From positions 89,591-153,590 of the forward strand of contig NZ_VIRW01000007.1 of the NCBI RefSeq assembly GCF_009760905.1: 64,000 nucleotides of DNA. The letters are read 5' to 3'. This document shows, one piece after another, positions 63,865-64,000 of the stretch. The position numbers and the translations under genes were made by a program. Each line of letters opens with the position of its first letter. The stretch's first letter is position 1. This stretch comes from Chitinibacter sp. GC72 (GTDB lineage: Bacteria > Pseudomonadota > Gammaproteobacteria > Burkholderiales > Chitinibacteraceae). A model generated the notes under the pieces. That model was not told the DNA's origin and did not search any database. It saw nothing but the letters and a program-made list of their open reading frames with translations.

Positions 63865-63876
63865 CTTTTGGGGAGT

Positions 63877-63989
63877 CTGGCAATGACCTACTTTCACACG
63901 GGCAATCCGCACTATCATCGGCGCTGAGGCGTTTCACTGTCCTGTTCGGGATGGGAAGGAGTGGGACCACCTCGCTATGGTCACCAGAC
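63877..63989 (-). rRNA. rrf: 5S ribosomal RNA
   Basis: The minus-strand sequence begins GTCTGGTGACCATAGCG and contains the invariant CCCATCCCGAACAG, GTGAAACG and GCGCCGATGATAGTGCGG stretches and ends GTAGGTCATTGCCAGAC, all hallmarks of proteobacterial 5S RNA. 5' and 3' ends pair (TCTGG/CCAGA). Length about 113 nt; exact ends are approximate by a base or two. It is the last gene of an rrn operon whose 23S and 16S lie beyond the right edge. Confidence 0.97.
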
Positions 63990-64000
63990 AAAACTGGGTG

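Overview
The window reads as ordinary chromosome of a Gram-negative betaproteobacterium, most likely order Neisseriales near Chitinibacteraceae/Chromobacteriaceae. Grounds: an lptG-lptF block divergent from pepA-holC-valS, sigma54-type pilin promoters, paired NrdD/NrdG, HldE-type heptose adenylyltransferase, a GH18 chitinase-like enzyme, and many c-di-GMP and PAS signalling proteins. No name can be proved from the sequence alone. There is no prophage, CRISPR array or complete insertion sequence.

Layout. 0-2.1 kb: phospholipid cluster (PlsC-like, YnbB/CdsA-like, YnbA-like). 2.1-2.7 kb: gene-free, with a strong minus-strand terminator and a possible small RNA. 2.7-12.2 kb: cca, cysK, a CHASE-PAS sensor without output domain, ilvA, and a two-gene histidine kinase/DUF3369-HD-GYP system. 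12.3-16.8 kb: hslU without hslV behind a possible sigma32 promoter, then nrdD-nrdG behind an FNR-like site and an NrdR box. 16.8-22.8 kb: two sigma54-type pilin genes enclosing an AT-rich pair (PmtA-like methyltransferase plus membrane sulfatase-fold enzyme), then two minor-pilin-like genes. 22.9-33.3 kb: galE, lptG/lptF, pepA, holC, a 593-residue acidic protein of unknown function, valS. 33.4-45.9 kb: GGDEF-EAL protein, YhcH family, mnmA, NUDIX, a structured intergenic region with a MITE-like element, a TPR-GAF histidine kinase, argJ, NSS transporter, trmO, patatin lipoprotein, YaiI family. 45.9-64 kb: DUF2752/TM2, recG, a solute-binding protein, RhlE-like helicase, rluE-like, icd, csp, clpS-clpA, two MscS channels, xerD-ogt, GH18, RidA, desaturase, hldE C-type, and a 5S rRNA gene ending an rrn operon that enters from beyond the right edge.

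The most unusual feature is a dispersed palindromic repeat of about 40-60 bp with arms related to GGGTATTGCCCTGTAG and its complement. It sits in at least eight intergenic gaps and also contributes codons to three proteins: the NrdD C-terminal tail, the YaiI-family N-terminus and the interior of the acidic protein. A second family, heptamers of GCGTGAG/CCTCACA type, is confined to the gene junctions of the pepA-holC-valS block and includes 16 perfect tandem copies. Third, a 256-bp element with 32-bp terminal inverted repeats lies between a run of RNA-like hairpins and a possible 47-codon gene. The pilin/phosphotransferase-like/PmtA-like cluster could be an undescribed pilin or envelope modification locus; that is inference.
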